A DNA stretch of 64,000 nt from Reclinomonas americana ATCC 50394 (lineage: Eukaryota > Jakobida > Jakobea > Jakobida): positions 1 through 64,000 of the forward strand of contig PS015401.1 of NCBI GenBank assembly GCA_048213135.1, written 5' to 3'. Shown here in pieces: positions 33,751 to 44,512 of this stretch. Numbering within the stretch: position 1 is the stretch's first letter; the number at the start of each line of letters is the position of its first letter. The notes beneath the pieces are model-generated. The model saw only the letters and a list, made by a program, of their open reading frames with translations, searched no databases and was not told where the DNA came from. Made by a program: the position numbers and the translations under genes.

Positions 33751-36700
33751 TTACGGATCGAGCGCAATGTAAACGGTCTTGGTCTGCATGAGGAGTGAGA
33801 AGGCAGCGAGTGGATTTCGACGTATTGTGTGGCTCGTGGCCAAACCTCGAGATACTGCGTGCAAAATTGTAGGTGAGCACACAGAATCTGTGTAGAGTGC
33901 AGACGCACACAACACAGCAAACCTCGCGAAGACCCTCCTCGCCGTACACGCGCCCAGTGCCCGACCTGCAAGACACTCAGCCCCCACATCAACTGATTGA
34001 CAACCACCACAATGACGCGCAACTGCTTGAATCCTCCAAAGGGTGCGCCAGGCTCCACCACTGTGCACAAACAGTGAGTCACAGAAGGGCACAGAAACAC
34101 ACGCAGCCATTAGCCACGAATTGGACGCACGGCCGTAGCTGTGGTGGCATGCAAAAGGGAGGATGCTGCATGAGAAAAACGAGAAAAGTAACCATCGATG
34201 TGCAAGGATGAACTCACCAGTTGACCCACTGCACACGGGAGGCAGCGACACAGTGCATTATTAGATGAGCGAAGTGTGCGAGACAAGCATAGAGAATCGA
34301 GTGTCAACGAACCACGGTGCCAGCGCGCCTGCACATGGGATGCGACAGCATCAGATATGAGAAATCAACCACACAAGGGGAACAGTGGGTGAACACGCAA
34401 CACGGAGCGCATGATCGCCATGGCCTTCGAGACGTCCTTGACCAACACCGCAGCCGCCAGACCGTACGAGGTGTTGTTCGCCTGGCGTCGTGTGAGGGAA
34501 GAGAAAAAACGAGGGACACGCAAGCAGCAATAACTCAACTTGCGTGATAGCCTCGTCCAGCGAGGTGAACGGCGACACCACCAGGACGGGCCCAAAGATC
34601 TCTGCGGCACTCCACGAGGTGAGGAGCCAAGAGAACAACTACTGCGCATCGCACTGCTGGTGACTCACCCTCCTTGACGATGCGCATGTCGGGAGTGCAA
34701 TCGGCTGCTCCAAAAAGGGATTCAGTCGCACACGAAATAAGTGCACAATACATCGACAACACGCCACCCACCAAAGATTGTCTGCGAAGGACCACAAGTG
34801 GTGTGAGCCATGCAGTCAGAGTGCGAGTAAGATTCACAGACAGCAAAGACGCACCGGCTCGACAAAGTAGCCACGACTGGAGGCGCGCTTGCCTCCGCAC
34901 ATCACGCGGGCACCCTCGCGCTTGCCAATGTCAATGTACGACAGCACGCGACGCATTTGGTCTGCCAGAAAAAAATGAGTCATCGCCGCAGCAAGCAAGC
35001 TGATTCACGATTGCTCAAACAGTCACAAACCCTCGTTAACAAGCGGGCCCTGCTCCGTGTTCTTGTCGAGCGGGTTACCGACGACGCGCTTCTTGGCGCG
35101 AGCAGCCGCCTTTTCCAGGAACTGCAACAGACGGCAAGTGGGCACCGAGTACTCTCAGCATCTCGACGATCAGAAATACAGCAGAACCTTCTCGTACACG
35201 CTGTCTTGCACGTACACGCGCGAACCGGCGCAGCTACACAAGTGGAGGAGGAGGAGGAGGAGGAGGAGGAGGAGGAGTGAATGATGTGGAAAGACAGAGC
35301 GCTACATGCATGGCCAGACTGATACTCACCAGACTTGACCACTGCACCGAAGCGACACGAGGATGAGGACGCGAGGTGAGTGCAGTCGCAAGCAACACAA
35401 CATCAACGCACGTGTTGTAGAAGATGGCATTGTAGCTCTGTTCGACAGCCCAGTCGAGATCGACATCGTCAAAGATGATGAGCGGCGACTGGGATGGAGA
35501 AGTGCAAAAAAGTAAGTGAAATGTGGGGAGATCACAGAGATGATATCGCCAACAGGCCGACCTTGCCACCGAGCTATACGGGAACATCGTGAGCACGCAG
35601 GACTACAATGGGACGTGTGCGCCAATTCAAACGTCACCTCGGTGGTCACGCGCTTCAGGTTGGACTCGGCGGCAGCTGTCGAAAACAGTCAGCGACAGAT
35701 TCGGCGGAAGTGAACTCGAGTCACTCACCCTTGTGAACCAGACGGCCCACTGTCGTGTATGCAGATTGAGATGAGTGGTCAAAACGGGAAGACAGCAATT
35801 TGCACACGACAAACCTTCCGTCGACTGCGGAAGACACAGGCGAGAAGACAAACAACGAATGAGTCGCGAGGTAGTCAGCGGAGAGGAGAAAGGGGAAGAG
35901 AGGGGGAAGACGGAAGGGGAAAGACGAAGGGGGAATGGGGGGAGTGAAGGAGGGAGAAGGAGGGGGAAGAGAGGGATGGGGGAAGAGAAGGGGGAAGTGA
36001 GGGGGAAGACGTATGAGAGGAAGAGAAAGGCGATGAGCTCAGAGACAAAAGAGAGATATAGTCGAGATGAGTGAGGGAGAAAAGGAGAGCGAGTGAGACA
36101 ACAGCTGCACAAGCATGGAGGGCGACGCAACTCCAGTGAATGAAACCTTGTCGACGTCCATGTGGCGCTGCATTGGGGTGAGATATCAGAGACTGTCGAT
36201 GATTGATTGAAGAAGAGAAACGCACAGTCAACGCTTCGCCAGTCTCCGCCGCACCCGGCACAATGTTAACGACACCTGCGGCGATGTGAGCGACAGCAAC
36301 GTCAAGGGGGCGGCACAAGTGCACAAACCAGGCGGGATGCCGGCTTCCAGCACCAACGTGCCAATGTAGAGAGCCGACAGTGGGGTCTGCTCGGCGGGCT
36401 TGAGCACGACGGTGCAGCTGAAAAGAAGTCACAGTGAGTGCCACCACGTTGATGTATCAGCCCTACAAGTGACGCCCGACATACCCAGCAGCCAGGGGAG
36501 GCGCGATGCGAGATATGGCCATGAGGAAGGGGAACTGCGTGGCGACAAAGTGATTGAGCAGCTGAATCGACTGCATGAATCATGCACACGCGTGTAAGCG
36601 CAACGTTGAATGGCCTGTGGGGAGTTGTGTACGTGGTGAGAATAAGATGAGCGCACGAGCAGAGCAAGGTCACAGTGACTCACACAATGAGGCCGCAGAC

Positions 36701-38806
36701 TGTCGATCAGAGAGACGAACAAGGGGTGAGTGCAGGACAGGGACTTATTCTGCATGCAAACGAGCCGCGTACCGCCAATCCTGCAACAAAAAAGAGTGAG
36801 TCCACGATACCTGATCAAACCACTCTTGCACATGTGCGTACGCAACGGCTCCAACACGGTCATGGTGTGGAACTTTGGGTGCACAGGCAGCACATTGCCC
36901 GACGGCACCTTGTCGGCGTAGCCGGCGTAGTGGCGCACGTAGTGCACGGCGGTCTTGATTTCGCCCGTGGCGTCGCTAATCGGCTACCACCAGCAACAGA
37001 ACAGGCAAAAAGGGTCAGCTGCGTCGCAAAATCAAAGACGACGCGGGGTGGAGGCACAGCGCACACCTTGCCCGAGTCCATCGACTCGATGACGGCGATC
37101 TCGTCAATGTGAGCCTCGATTACGTCGGCCTGGGGGGAGCGCAGATTAGAGGAGAGGAAGAGTAAAGGGCGAAGGGAGAGGAGCAGAGCAACACTGTGCA
37201 CACAAACCAGTCGATTCAGCACGCGCTCACGCACGGCACCGTGAGTGTTGCGCCACTTTTCAAACGCCGCACGAGCCGCAGCAACGGCCTTGTTCACCTG
37301 CACCTCGGAACACCAAAAAAATGAGACACAAGAAGGGGGGGGGCGGCGGCGGGGGAAACGAGTGCGCAGGCGCAACGTCCTCCTTGGAGGCCTCCGACAC
37401 GTGCGCAATGGTCTGTCCAGTGGCGGGGTTCTCCACAGCGAACGAGCCGCCGTTCACCGGCGACACCCATTCGCTGGAGGAGAAAAGGAAAGGGAGGGAA
37501 AGGGAAGGGAGAAGTGTGAGAAAGATGAAAAAGAAGAACAAGAAGAGAGAGAAGAAGGAGGAGGAGAAGAAGAAAAAGAAGGAGGAGGAGGAGAAGGAGG
37601 AGAACAAGAAGAAGAAGNNNNNNNNNNNNNNNNNNNNNNNNNNNNNNNNNNNNNNNNNNNNNNNNNNNNNNNNNNNNNNNNNNNNNNNNNNNNNNNNNNN
37701 NNNNNNNNNNNNNNNNNNNNNNNNNNNNNNNNNNNNNNNNNNNNNNNNNNNNNNNNNNNNNNNNNNNNNNNNNNNNNNNNNNNNNNNNNNNNNNNNNNNN
37801 NNNNNNNNNNNNNNNNNNNAAGAAGAAGAAGAAGAACAAGAAGAAGGAGAAGAAGAAGAACAAGGAGACCAAGAAAGAGAAGAACACGAGAGAAGAGAAG
37901 AAGAGAGAAGAGAGAGAAGAAGAAGAACAAGAACAAAAACAAGATGACAAGTAGAACAAGAAGAAGAAGAAGAAGAAGAAGGAAGAGGAGGGGGAGGAGG
38001 AGGAGGAGAAGAAGAAGAAGAAGAAGACGAAGAAGAGCAAGAACAAAAGGAAGAAGAAGAACGAGAGAGATGACTGAGCGATTTTGCATGCAATGCACGC
38101 AACTTGTTGATAAACAGCTTGCTCATGATGGGAACACCAAAGCCGCTCAGCTGCCCATCCGAACCCGAAGAAGACGCTCCTGCAAAAGAGAGAGAGAGAA
38201 AGAAAGAAAGAGAAGAAGAAGAAGAAGAGAGTGAGTGAGTGAGTGAGTGAGTGAGTGAGAGAGAGAGAGAGAGGGTGAGCGAGTGAGTGAGTGAGTGAGT
38301 GTGTGAGTGAGTGTGTGTGAGTGTGTGTGTGTGAGTGAGTGAGTGAGTGAGTGAGAGTGAGTGAGTGAGTGTGTGAGTGAGTGTGTGAGTGAGTGTGTGA
38401 GTGAGTGTGTGAGTGAGTGTGTGAGTGAGTGTGTGAGTGAGTGAGTGAGTGAGTGTGTGTGAGAGAGAGTGAGAGAGTGAGTGAGTGAGTGAGAGAGAGA
38501 GTGAGTGAGTGAGAGAGAGAGTGAGAGAGTGAGTGAGAGAGTGAGTGAGTGAGTGAGAGAGAGAGTGAGTGAGTGTGAGTGGGTGAGTGGGTGAGTGAGT
38601 GAGAGAGTGAGAGAGTGTGTGAGTGGGTGAGAGGGTGTGCAAGAGAGGGATTGAGATGCAAAGAAACACACACACACACACAGAGAGTATGCACACATGC
38701 ACTCACCTGCACACTCCTCCACTCCCGCACACTCCACAACACTCTCCTCAACACACTCACTCAACTGCGACAAGAGCACATCAACACGACGACGTTGCTG
38801 CTCCAT
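33751..38806 (-). CDS. Aldehyde dehydrogenase (ALDH1/2-like), NAD(P)-dependent
   Basis: Oxidises aldehydes to carboxylates. Start at 38806 ([15 protein letters not shown]). The ALDH body begins in exon 2-3 ([37 protein letters not shown]) and continues with [67 protein letters not shown], and [20 protein letters not shown]. The active-site region [15 protein letters not shown] is rebuilt over two introns. Then come [23 protein letters not shown], and APFGGFK. The end is [16 protein letters not shown] with TAA at 33751-33753, if a last intron is removed. An upstream Glu/Cys-containing N-terminal extension is unlike a normal mitochondrial presequence, so the location is open. Introns 1 (38180-38706) and 2 (37474-38103) are filled with simple repeats. 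Confidence 0.93.
35237..35278 (+). repeat. (GGA)n trinucleotide tract in an ALDH intron
   Basis: About 14 GAG/GGA triplets on the plus strand. It is intronic on the transcribed minus strand, directly beside the exon that completes the catalytic Cys codon. Confidence 0.8.
35870..36100 (+). repeat. Purine-rich tract in an ALDH intron
   Basis: About 200 bases made almost wholly of G and A (GGGAAGAG and AGGGGGAAG variants) on the plus strand, pyrimidine-only on the transcribed strand. No coding exon of ALDH overlaps it. Confidence 0.75.
37478..38070 (+). repeat. Long polypurine GAA/GGA tract with 202-N gap
   Basis: Almost all G/A on the plus strand on both sides of the gap 37618-37819, dominated by GAA, GGA and GAAGAG units. 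It fills ALDH intron 2 (37474-38103). Frames through it give poly-Lys/Glu/Arg or poly-Ser/Leu shadows, which are not genes. Confidence 0.9.
38230..38632 (+). repeat. (GTGA)n tetranucleotide array
   Basis: About 400 bases of GTGA with GA and GTGT interruptions, entirely inside ALDH intron 1 (38180-38706). On the transcribed strand it reads (TCAC)n. Parts look like strings of 5' splice-site consensus (GTGAGT) on the plus strand only. Confidence 0.93.
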
Positions 38807-38864
38807 TTTCCACAAACAAACAAAACAAGACGGAAAATTAACAATTAATCAACACTAACAACGA

Positions 38865-40892
38865 ATGTTCTCTCTTGTGCGACGAGCTGCTTTGTCGTCG
38901 TTTTCGTGTCGATGTCGATGCTTGTTTTCATCGACTTCTGCTCCTGTTTCTGTGCCTCCTCCGCCTCCGCCAGTGGATCCTCCGGAGAAGAGTTGGATGC
39001 AGAGAGCGGCGTTGGGGCCGCGCATTGACAAGTACTCTGCAAAGGTGTGTGTGTGAGAGAGACAGAGGAGAATGTGTATGTGTGTGTGTGAGAGAGAGAG
39101 ACAAGTCGTGATTGATTGAGATGTGATGCATGCAGATCACTTTGTAATCAGTCTCCTCTCTCGCCTGTTGTCTCTCTCTCCCTTTTGTGCGTCATCCGTC
39201 ATGTATCTGCCGCTTGCAACTTGACTCCTTTCCCCTCGTTGTCTGCCTCTCTCTCTCTCTCTTTCTCGCTCTTATCGCCCAGATGAAAACAAGCAGCTGT
39301 CTAGTTTCTCCATTGTCTCTCTTTTCTCTCTCTTCTCTCTCTCTCCTACTTCCTTCGTGCATTCACCACTTGCAAGTCCTTGTGATCGCTGTCCCTCGTT
39401 CACCTTACAGTGCTGAAAACAAGCAGTCGCACTTGTTGATGTCTCCTCTCGCCTGTTGTCTCTCTTTCTCCCTCTCTCTCTCCCTTTTGTGCGTCATCCG
39501 TCATGTATTGCTCTCTCATTGCGGTGTTGACTCCTTTCCCCTCGTTGTCTCTCTCTCTCTCTCTCGTTCTCTCTCTCTCTCCCTCTTGTGCGACATCCGT
39601 CATGCATTCACCATCTCTGTCCTTCGCTAGTCTCCACTCGCCTGTTGTCTCTCTTCCTCTACACTCACCACTTGCAAGGCGCTGTGACAGATGTCACGTG
39701 TCTCCTCCCTCCTGTTGCCTCTCTTCTCTCTCCTATTTCCTTCGTGCATCTACCTCTTGCAAGTCGCTGTTATCTCTCCGACTATTGCTCTCCTTACAGT
39801 GTTGAAAACAAGCAGTCGGACTTGGTTACTGTCTTCTTTCTCCCGCTGTCTCTCTTCTCTCTCTCCTGCTTTCCTTCGCGCACTCACCACTTGCAATGCG
39901 CTGTGATAGATGTCACTTGCTCTACTTGCAGCAGCAAGTCGCACTTTGTAGGCAGTCTCCTCTCTCGCCTGTTGTCTCTCTTTCTCTCTCCTGCTTTCCT
40001 TCGTGCACTCACCACTTGCAAATCGCTGTGTTGTCTCTTCGTCTCCCGCTCTCTCCGTCTCCTTTGCACGGATGACGCTCATCCCGTGTTTGCAGTGGAT
40101 CCTTGATGACGACCTGCGGCACTTGTTCTCACGGGCGGCTGCCGGCGCTGTCTACGCAATGGTTGTGACGACAGGCGCGTGTGCACCTTACTCGCTGCCT
40201 GTCCTTTCTGTGTGCTGACTTTGCACACAACACGCAGTGTTGACGAATTTGGGGGTGGATGTCAAACCGCTGCTGGGCTCTCTCGGTGAGAACTCATCGC
40301 CCAAGTTGGTGGGTTTGTTGCCTTTTGCACTCACATCTTCTCGTTGCGCAGGCATTGCGAGTATCACGATTGGCTTTGCCCTGCGGTTCGTTTCCGCCCT
40401 CTGCTGTGCTCTCTCTCGGTCCGTGTTGTCACTCACTATCCCGACGCAGTGACATTGGTGCATCGAATGCTTCTTCCATTGCTGCTCTCTTCTCCCCATC
40501 TGGACTGACACTCTCTCACTGCAGCATCCAACTTTTTGAGTGGCGTTCTTCTCGTGCACAGTCGGCCGTTCACCCGCGGTCAGCACATTCTCGTCGGCAA
40601 GCAAGTGGACGGTGTGGAGGGTCTGGTGCTTCGCGTGGACCTGCGGTACACGTATCTGCTGACGTCGACAGCCGATCGCCGAACCATTGCCGTGCCCAAC
40701 TCGGTGAGGCAGCGCGACGGAAGCAGCACCGTCTCTCTCGCTCCCCACTGCTCATTCGCGTCACTCCCGCAGCTCGTCATCAATTCGCCGATATTTGTGC
40801 GTGGTGTGGTCCCCGAGAGTTACAGCCCCGCTGGAATCCACGACAAGGTACCCGGCAGCACCTCCAATGTCGGCAGCAGCAAGACGACATGA
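38865..40892 (+). CDS. MscS-like mechanosensitive ion channel, probably mitochondrial
   Basis: Starts 58 bases from the divergent ALDH start. The N-terminus (MFSLVRRAALSSFSCRCRCL) is Arg/Ser-rich and acid-free, a good mitochondrial presequence, followed by a Pro-rich linker. After a 1,051-base intron (39045-40095) come a membrane segment (AAGAVYAMVVTTG), the pore region (LTNLGVDVKPLLGSLG, IASITIGFALR), and the MscS signature RDIASNFLSGVLLVHSRPF. The beta domain follows (RGQHILVGKQVDGVEGLVLR) and RTIAVPNS|LVINSPIF. The signature needs an 8-nt exon at 40450-40457. Other introns are 40386-40449, 40458-40524 and 40704-40772. The ORF ends at 40890-40892, shortly after HDKVPG; a further splice at the gtaccc after HDK is possible. 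Bacterial MscS relatives gate on membrane tension. Confidence 0.87.
39045..40095 (+). repeat. Pyrimidine-rich, internally repetitive long intron of the MscS-like gene
   Basis: Intron with consensus GT and TTTGCAG ends, about ten times longer than most others here. It contains diverged repeated blocks: GAAAACAAGCAG (39286, 39414, 39814), CACCACTTGCAA variants (about 39363, 39666, 39886, 40011), and CTCTCGCCTGTTGTCTCTC (about 39160, 39450, 39630, 39960). These are separated by CTCTCT runs. No gene is supported inside. Confidence 0.8.
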
Positions 40893-41005
40893 CCTCGCGA
40901 TTGAGTGAACCACCACCACCTCAAAAACAAAACCCTCCACTACATTGGCAATCTCCATAACATTGTCGCCATCACCGCACCACCACTCTACACCCCACGT
41001 GCGCA

Positions 41006-42425
41006 TCATGGTGTTCCCCTGTACCACACGGGCGATGTGGGTGTCATGGACGGGAAGGATGCCGTCGGTGACGATACTGGCGACACAGCTCTGGTCGACA
41101 CGGGCGTCGTCAGCAACGAATGAAACGGATACTGCACGGGGGCGCCCTGCAGGCGGCGCAGGCTGGACTCGGCGGCCACCGAGGTGGCCGAAATACGAGC
41201 TCGTGCGCGCTCCTCCAACTGCAGTAACAAAACAACGGTGAGCGAAGAGCGACGGGGAGGTGCGATTGTGTTACACGACGATTGCGCAACTGTTTCACGT
41301 TCAATGCGCTCGTGTTCCAGCTGCGCAACAAGATGTGAGACCACTTGCCACAATCCCGCCCACTCCCCCACTTCTCCACACCGACGTACCCGCTCGAGCC
41401 ACGTGTTTCGCGGCTTTGGGGCCGACACCTCCTCCAGATTGGCATATCGTTCCTTGGCAGTGCGCACCAACTGTGTGTACGTACTACGTGAGTACAGAAA
41501 CACATGTCGGACGACTCCCCGAGTGTGTGCGACGCACTTGCAGTTGTCGCTCCATCTGCACCGACGGACGACGAGGTGAGTCAACATAGTGGACACGAGA
41601 GGCACTGCACGACACACAAACAAACCATTTGCGCTGTTTCGTCTTGCAAGGCCTTGAGGTGCTGTGCGCCATCGATGAGCGATCGCCCACAACGACATCC
41701 ACCGAACAAGCGCACGTACCTCCACTCGCTGCTGCATGAGGCTCACACTGGCATCGACGTCCACCAACTCCTTCTCCGTCTGCGCGATCACGATCGATCG
41801 TTCAGCACATGAATAGGCGTTTGATCTCCCACACAAAGACACACTCACGTATTCTCGCGGAAACACGGGCACAGCAATGGCCGCCGAGTCGTAGATCCGC
41901 TGCGTCTGGCGTCGCATCGACTCCTGTCGCACACATACGCACACGAGCGTGTGAGAAGGGATGAACAAGTCATGATCCAACCCACTGTCACCTCTCACTC
42001 ACCTCTGCGTCGGCCGCCGACACCAGCATGCGAGTGCGACTGAGCAGCTCTTGTGCCTCGCGTGTCACTCGCAGCGCCTGTGTGTGTGTGAGAGAGTGAG
42101 TGCGATGGAAAGAAGAGAGAGAGAGTGGTTGTGTGATTCGACAACGCAACATCGGTCTCTCGTCGCAGCTCGGCCGCGTATCGCGCCTGTGCGTGAGTGT
42201 CAGTGTGTGTGAGAGTGGTGGTGGTGATGGGGAGAGCGTGAGAGCACGCACCGTCGCACTGAGCAAGTGCAGTCGGTCTTGATCCTCCTCCGGTTGTTCT
42301 TGTGGCGATGGTGCCAGTGGTTGCGGCTCCGCGACTGGCTTGAGCGACATGGGCGACGCTTGGCTCCACGCGGAGGGCGACGCGAGCGACGGCATACTGG
42401 CGGGAGAAAAAGATGAGTGGGCCAT
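41006..42425 (-). CDS. Coiled-coil protein of unknown function
   Basis: Starts MAHSSFSPASMPSLASPSAW at 42425, with a Ser/Pro-rich N-terminus. Exons then encode long amphipathic helices: RLHLLSATV, YAAELRRETD, TREAQELLSRTRMLVSAADA, SMRRQTQRIYDSAAIAVPVF, KELVDVDASVSLMQQRVE, LVRTAKERYANLEEV, and LVAQLEHERIERETVAQS. The Ser/Thr-Pro-rich C-terminus (STRAVSPVSSPTASFPSM) stops at 41006-41008. Six or more short introns (about 60-100 bp, several with CT-rich ends) separate the exons. No enzymatic domain is seen. It converges on the MscS-like gene with about 110 bases between stops. A cytoskeletal or scaffold role would fit the coiled coils but is only a guess. Confidence 0.65.
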
Positions 42426-43144
42426 TGCGTGCGCGTAAAGGACCACTGAGAGAGAGAGAGAGAGTTGGTCAAAAGTTTTTGGACATCGGTATTTGGATCG
42501 CGGCTCCCGGTGTTTTTTCGACAACTTGGAGTGGGGGGCAATGGGGGCAGCAACAGCTGTCTTGATGACCAAGTTCAACCGGATCCAAAACATCAACACA
42601 GACATCAATCTCGAGGGCAGCTGCAGGTTCCTTGTGTGTGTGTGTTCGCTCTCGGAGCTCCGAACATGTCGAGAACTGCAATCTTCACCGCATAAGCGTG
42701 GTTGACCAGTGGATTTGACGCACTTGCATAGACGTATAGCGTTTTCTGCGATCGTACACGGCACATCGAACTCGGGAAAAGGCCATATATAAGCCAGGCA
42801 AACAAAGCAAAGCAAAGCCGTCCAGGTCCGGATCTGTGAACCAAGAAGAGGTGTTGTCGTACGTTGGTGGCGTGGTTGAATGTTCCGTGAGGGGCAATGG
42901 GGCTGTAGAGGAGAGTGAAATGGAAGCAAGACGGAAGTCGGGTGAGATCGTTGTTGTTGTTGAAATGGAGCAAGACAGCTGTTGCTTGTTTGCTTTCTCT
43001 CAGTGTTCACGTGATGTCTGAGTTTCTGGTGCTCACTCAAGATGGTGATCATCATGCAGCTGCTGCTGTTTGGATTAGTAAAGTTGTTGTTGTTGTTGTT
43101 GTTGCTGGTGAATGAAATTGTTGTTGTTGGAGGGTGAGCAGCGA
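42426..43144. other. Intergenic region with a TATA-like site
   Basis: About 720 bases upstream of the coiled-coil gene and downstream of the reverse-transcriptase fragment. A TATA-like CATATATAAG is at 42784-42793. (GTT)n runs lie at 43083-43106 and 43117-43131. Only short open frames without recognisable features are present. Confidence 0.5.
43083..43134 (-). repeat. (AAC)n tail-like microsatellite downstream of the reverse transcriptase
   Basis: On the minus strand, AAC triplets follow soon after the stop of the reverse-transcriptase ORF. Some LINE families end in a short tandem repeat instead of poly(A), so this may mark the 3' end of the element. Confidence 0.4.
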
Positions 43145-44437
43145 TCATGATCGACCGACCATGAATTCATGAAGCCATCGATCCCNNNNNNNNNNNNNNN
43201 NNNNNNNNNNNNNNNNNNNNNNNNNNNNNNNNNNNNNNNNNNNNNNNNNNNNNNNNNGGTCTTCGTCCAGCGGTACGTGATCGCCGTCAGCGTCCCTGAG
43301 CTCCACACTGATGTTGTGGTCAGCGAACGTGCGCCAAGCCGTGTAGTGCTGGCCCTTGTTGCCGATTGGGTCGCCACCGCGTCCAGTTCCACCATGCTTC
43401 AGATCCGTGCACGGCACCATCTTCTTGTTGTGGTCGATCTTCAGCGGCAGGCCGAGCACGTCAGGTAGTGGTCGTTCCATCACCGCGTCGTAGCAGTCGT
43501 CCTTGTCCTCTTCCACTGGTCGCAGCTGGCGAGAATCACGCATGTCGATGAACTGCTGAAGGTAGATGGCTCGGCTCTTGGGTGCGGCCTTCTCCATCAT
43601 GTAGACAGAGTGGCGCATCCGCATGGCGTCGTTGTGCTGGTTGAGCGGCGTGACACCAAAGCCTTCAGGGCCGTTGCAGTTGATCATCTTGCTGGCAGTC
43701 TTGATACCCTTGTCTCGTTCGCCACCGTGTCTGGTTTTTGTTGTGGTGGTGAGACCGAGCGACATCTTGCATTGCCGGTTGATGGCCTTGTCGTAGTTCT
43801 TGGCCATGGTGTCCGTCACCATACCGCCCAGCGAGTAGAATGTTGCCGATGGCACAATGAACCGTTTGATGGCATTGACCTTGTGAGTCGGATGCAGCAT
43901 CGAGTCCACCAGCGTCTGCCCGTTGACCTTGATCTTCTTGTCGAGCAGTTCGGTAACCTTGTTCAGGCCGGGTGTGTTGGCCACCTCGCCGAAATTGTGG
44001 AAGAGCCCGAGAACACGCACAGGTGGGTCCTCCGCACTGACGCACTTGACCTTGCCACCACACAATTCAATGGGTTGCTGTGGATGCGCCAGCACAGTCC
44101 TGCCTTCCTCCTGCGCCAGGTAGGCAACAACAGTCTTGTCGATGTTGGGCTCCATACCGACAATGCTCAGGTACGTCGCCATCAAGCCGCACTGTCGCTG
44201 CGCTGCCTTGGGACTCTTGGCAATGAGGGTGATGTCGTCCATGTACGCCAACACCGATACCGCCAGGTTGTGATTGCTGTTGAACACGTAGCCGAACCGA
44301 CCATCATGGCCAGCAGCAGGCGGTCTCTCGCACCATCGATCATCAGTCATCATAATTTGCATGTTGCAGTCGGCTTCGGGGGTGTTTATGATCCTTAAAA
44401 AAACGAATACATAGCACGCCAGATGCATGCACGCCAC
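43145..44437 (-). mobile_element. LINE-like reverse transcriptase fragment (5' truncated)
   Basis: One open frame interrupted by a 72-N gap (43186-43257) that keeps frame. It has the reverse transcriptase catalytic motif LAYMDDITLIAKS, followed by LSIVGMEPNIDKTVVAYL, the palm/thumb pattern of non-LTR elements (xDD then Gxxx(L/N)xxKT). YMDD rather than the more usual (F/Y)ADD is seen. The earlier palm and finger motifs are missing, so the element is truncated at its 5' side near 44440, as expected from incomplete target-primed reverse transcription. No integrase, protease, RNase H or endonuclease domain is visible. The C-terminal part has no recognised domain. No LTRs or clear target-site duplications were found by eye. 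The open frame suggests a recent insertion. Confidence 0.75.
43186..43257. other. Assembly gap (72 N)
   Basis: Gap within the C-terminal part of the reverse transcriptase ORF. 72 is a multiple of three and the frame is open on both sides. Confidence 0.99.
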
Positions 44438-44512
44438 CCCAGAGACCGGAAAGCAGCAGGTGGTGTACCAAGCTGTCAGCGCTTGGAGCGCTTCAGTCCC
44501 TTTTCGTCGCCT

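Noticed and set aside
34980-35284. Short plus-strand Glu-rich ORFs near (GGA)n
   Set aside because: Microsatellite translation antisense to ALDH exons.
38230-38632. CRISPR-like array
   Set aside because: It is a simple (GTGA)n microsatellite with no spacers, inside a eukaryotic intron.
37260-38815. Long minus-strand frames reading Ser/Leu/Thr/His runs
   Set aside because: Translations of microsatellite introns (TCAC and polypyrimidine) and of N; only the short ALDH exons within are real.
40155-40240. A second GC-AG intron in the MscS-like gene
   Set aside because: A GC donor after GTGACGACAG would be in phase, but a GT donor a few bases later (after GGCGCGT) also gives a good in-phase join (TTGALLTNLGVD).
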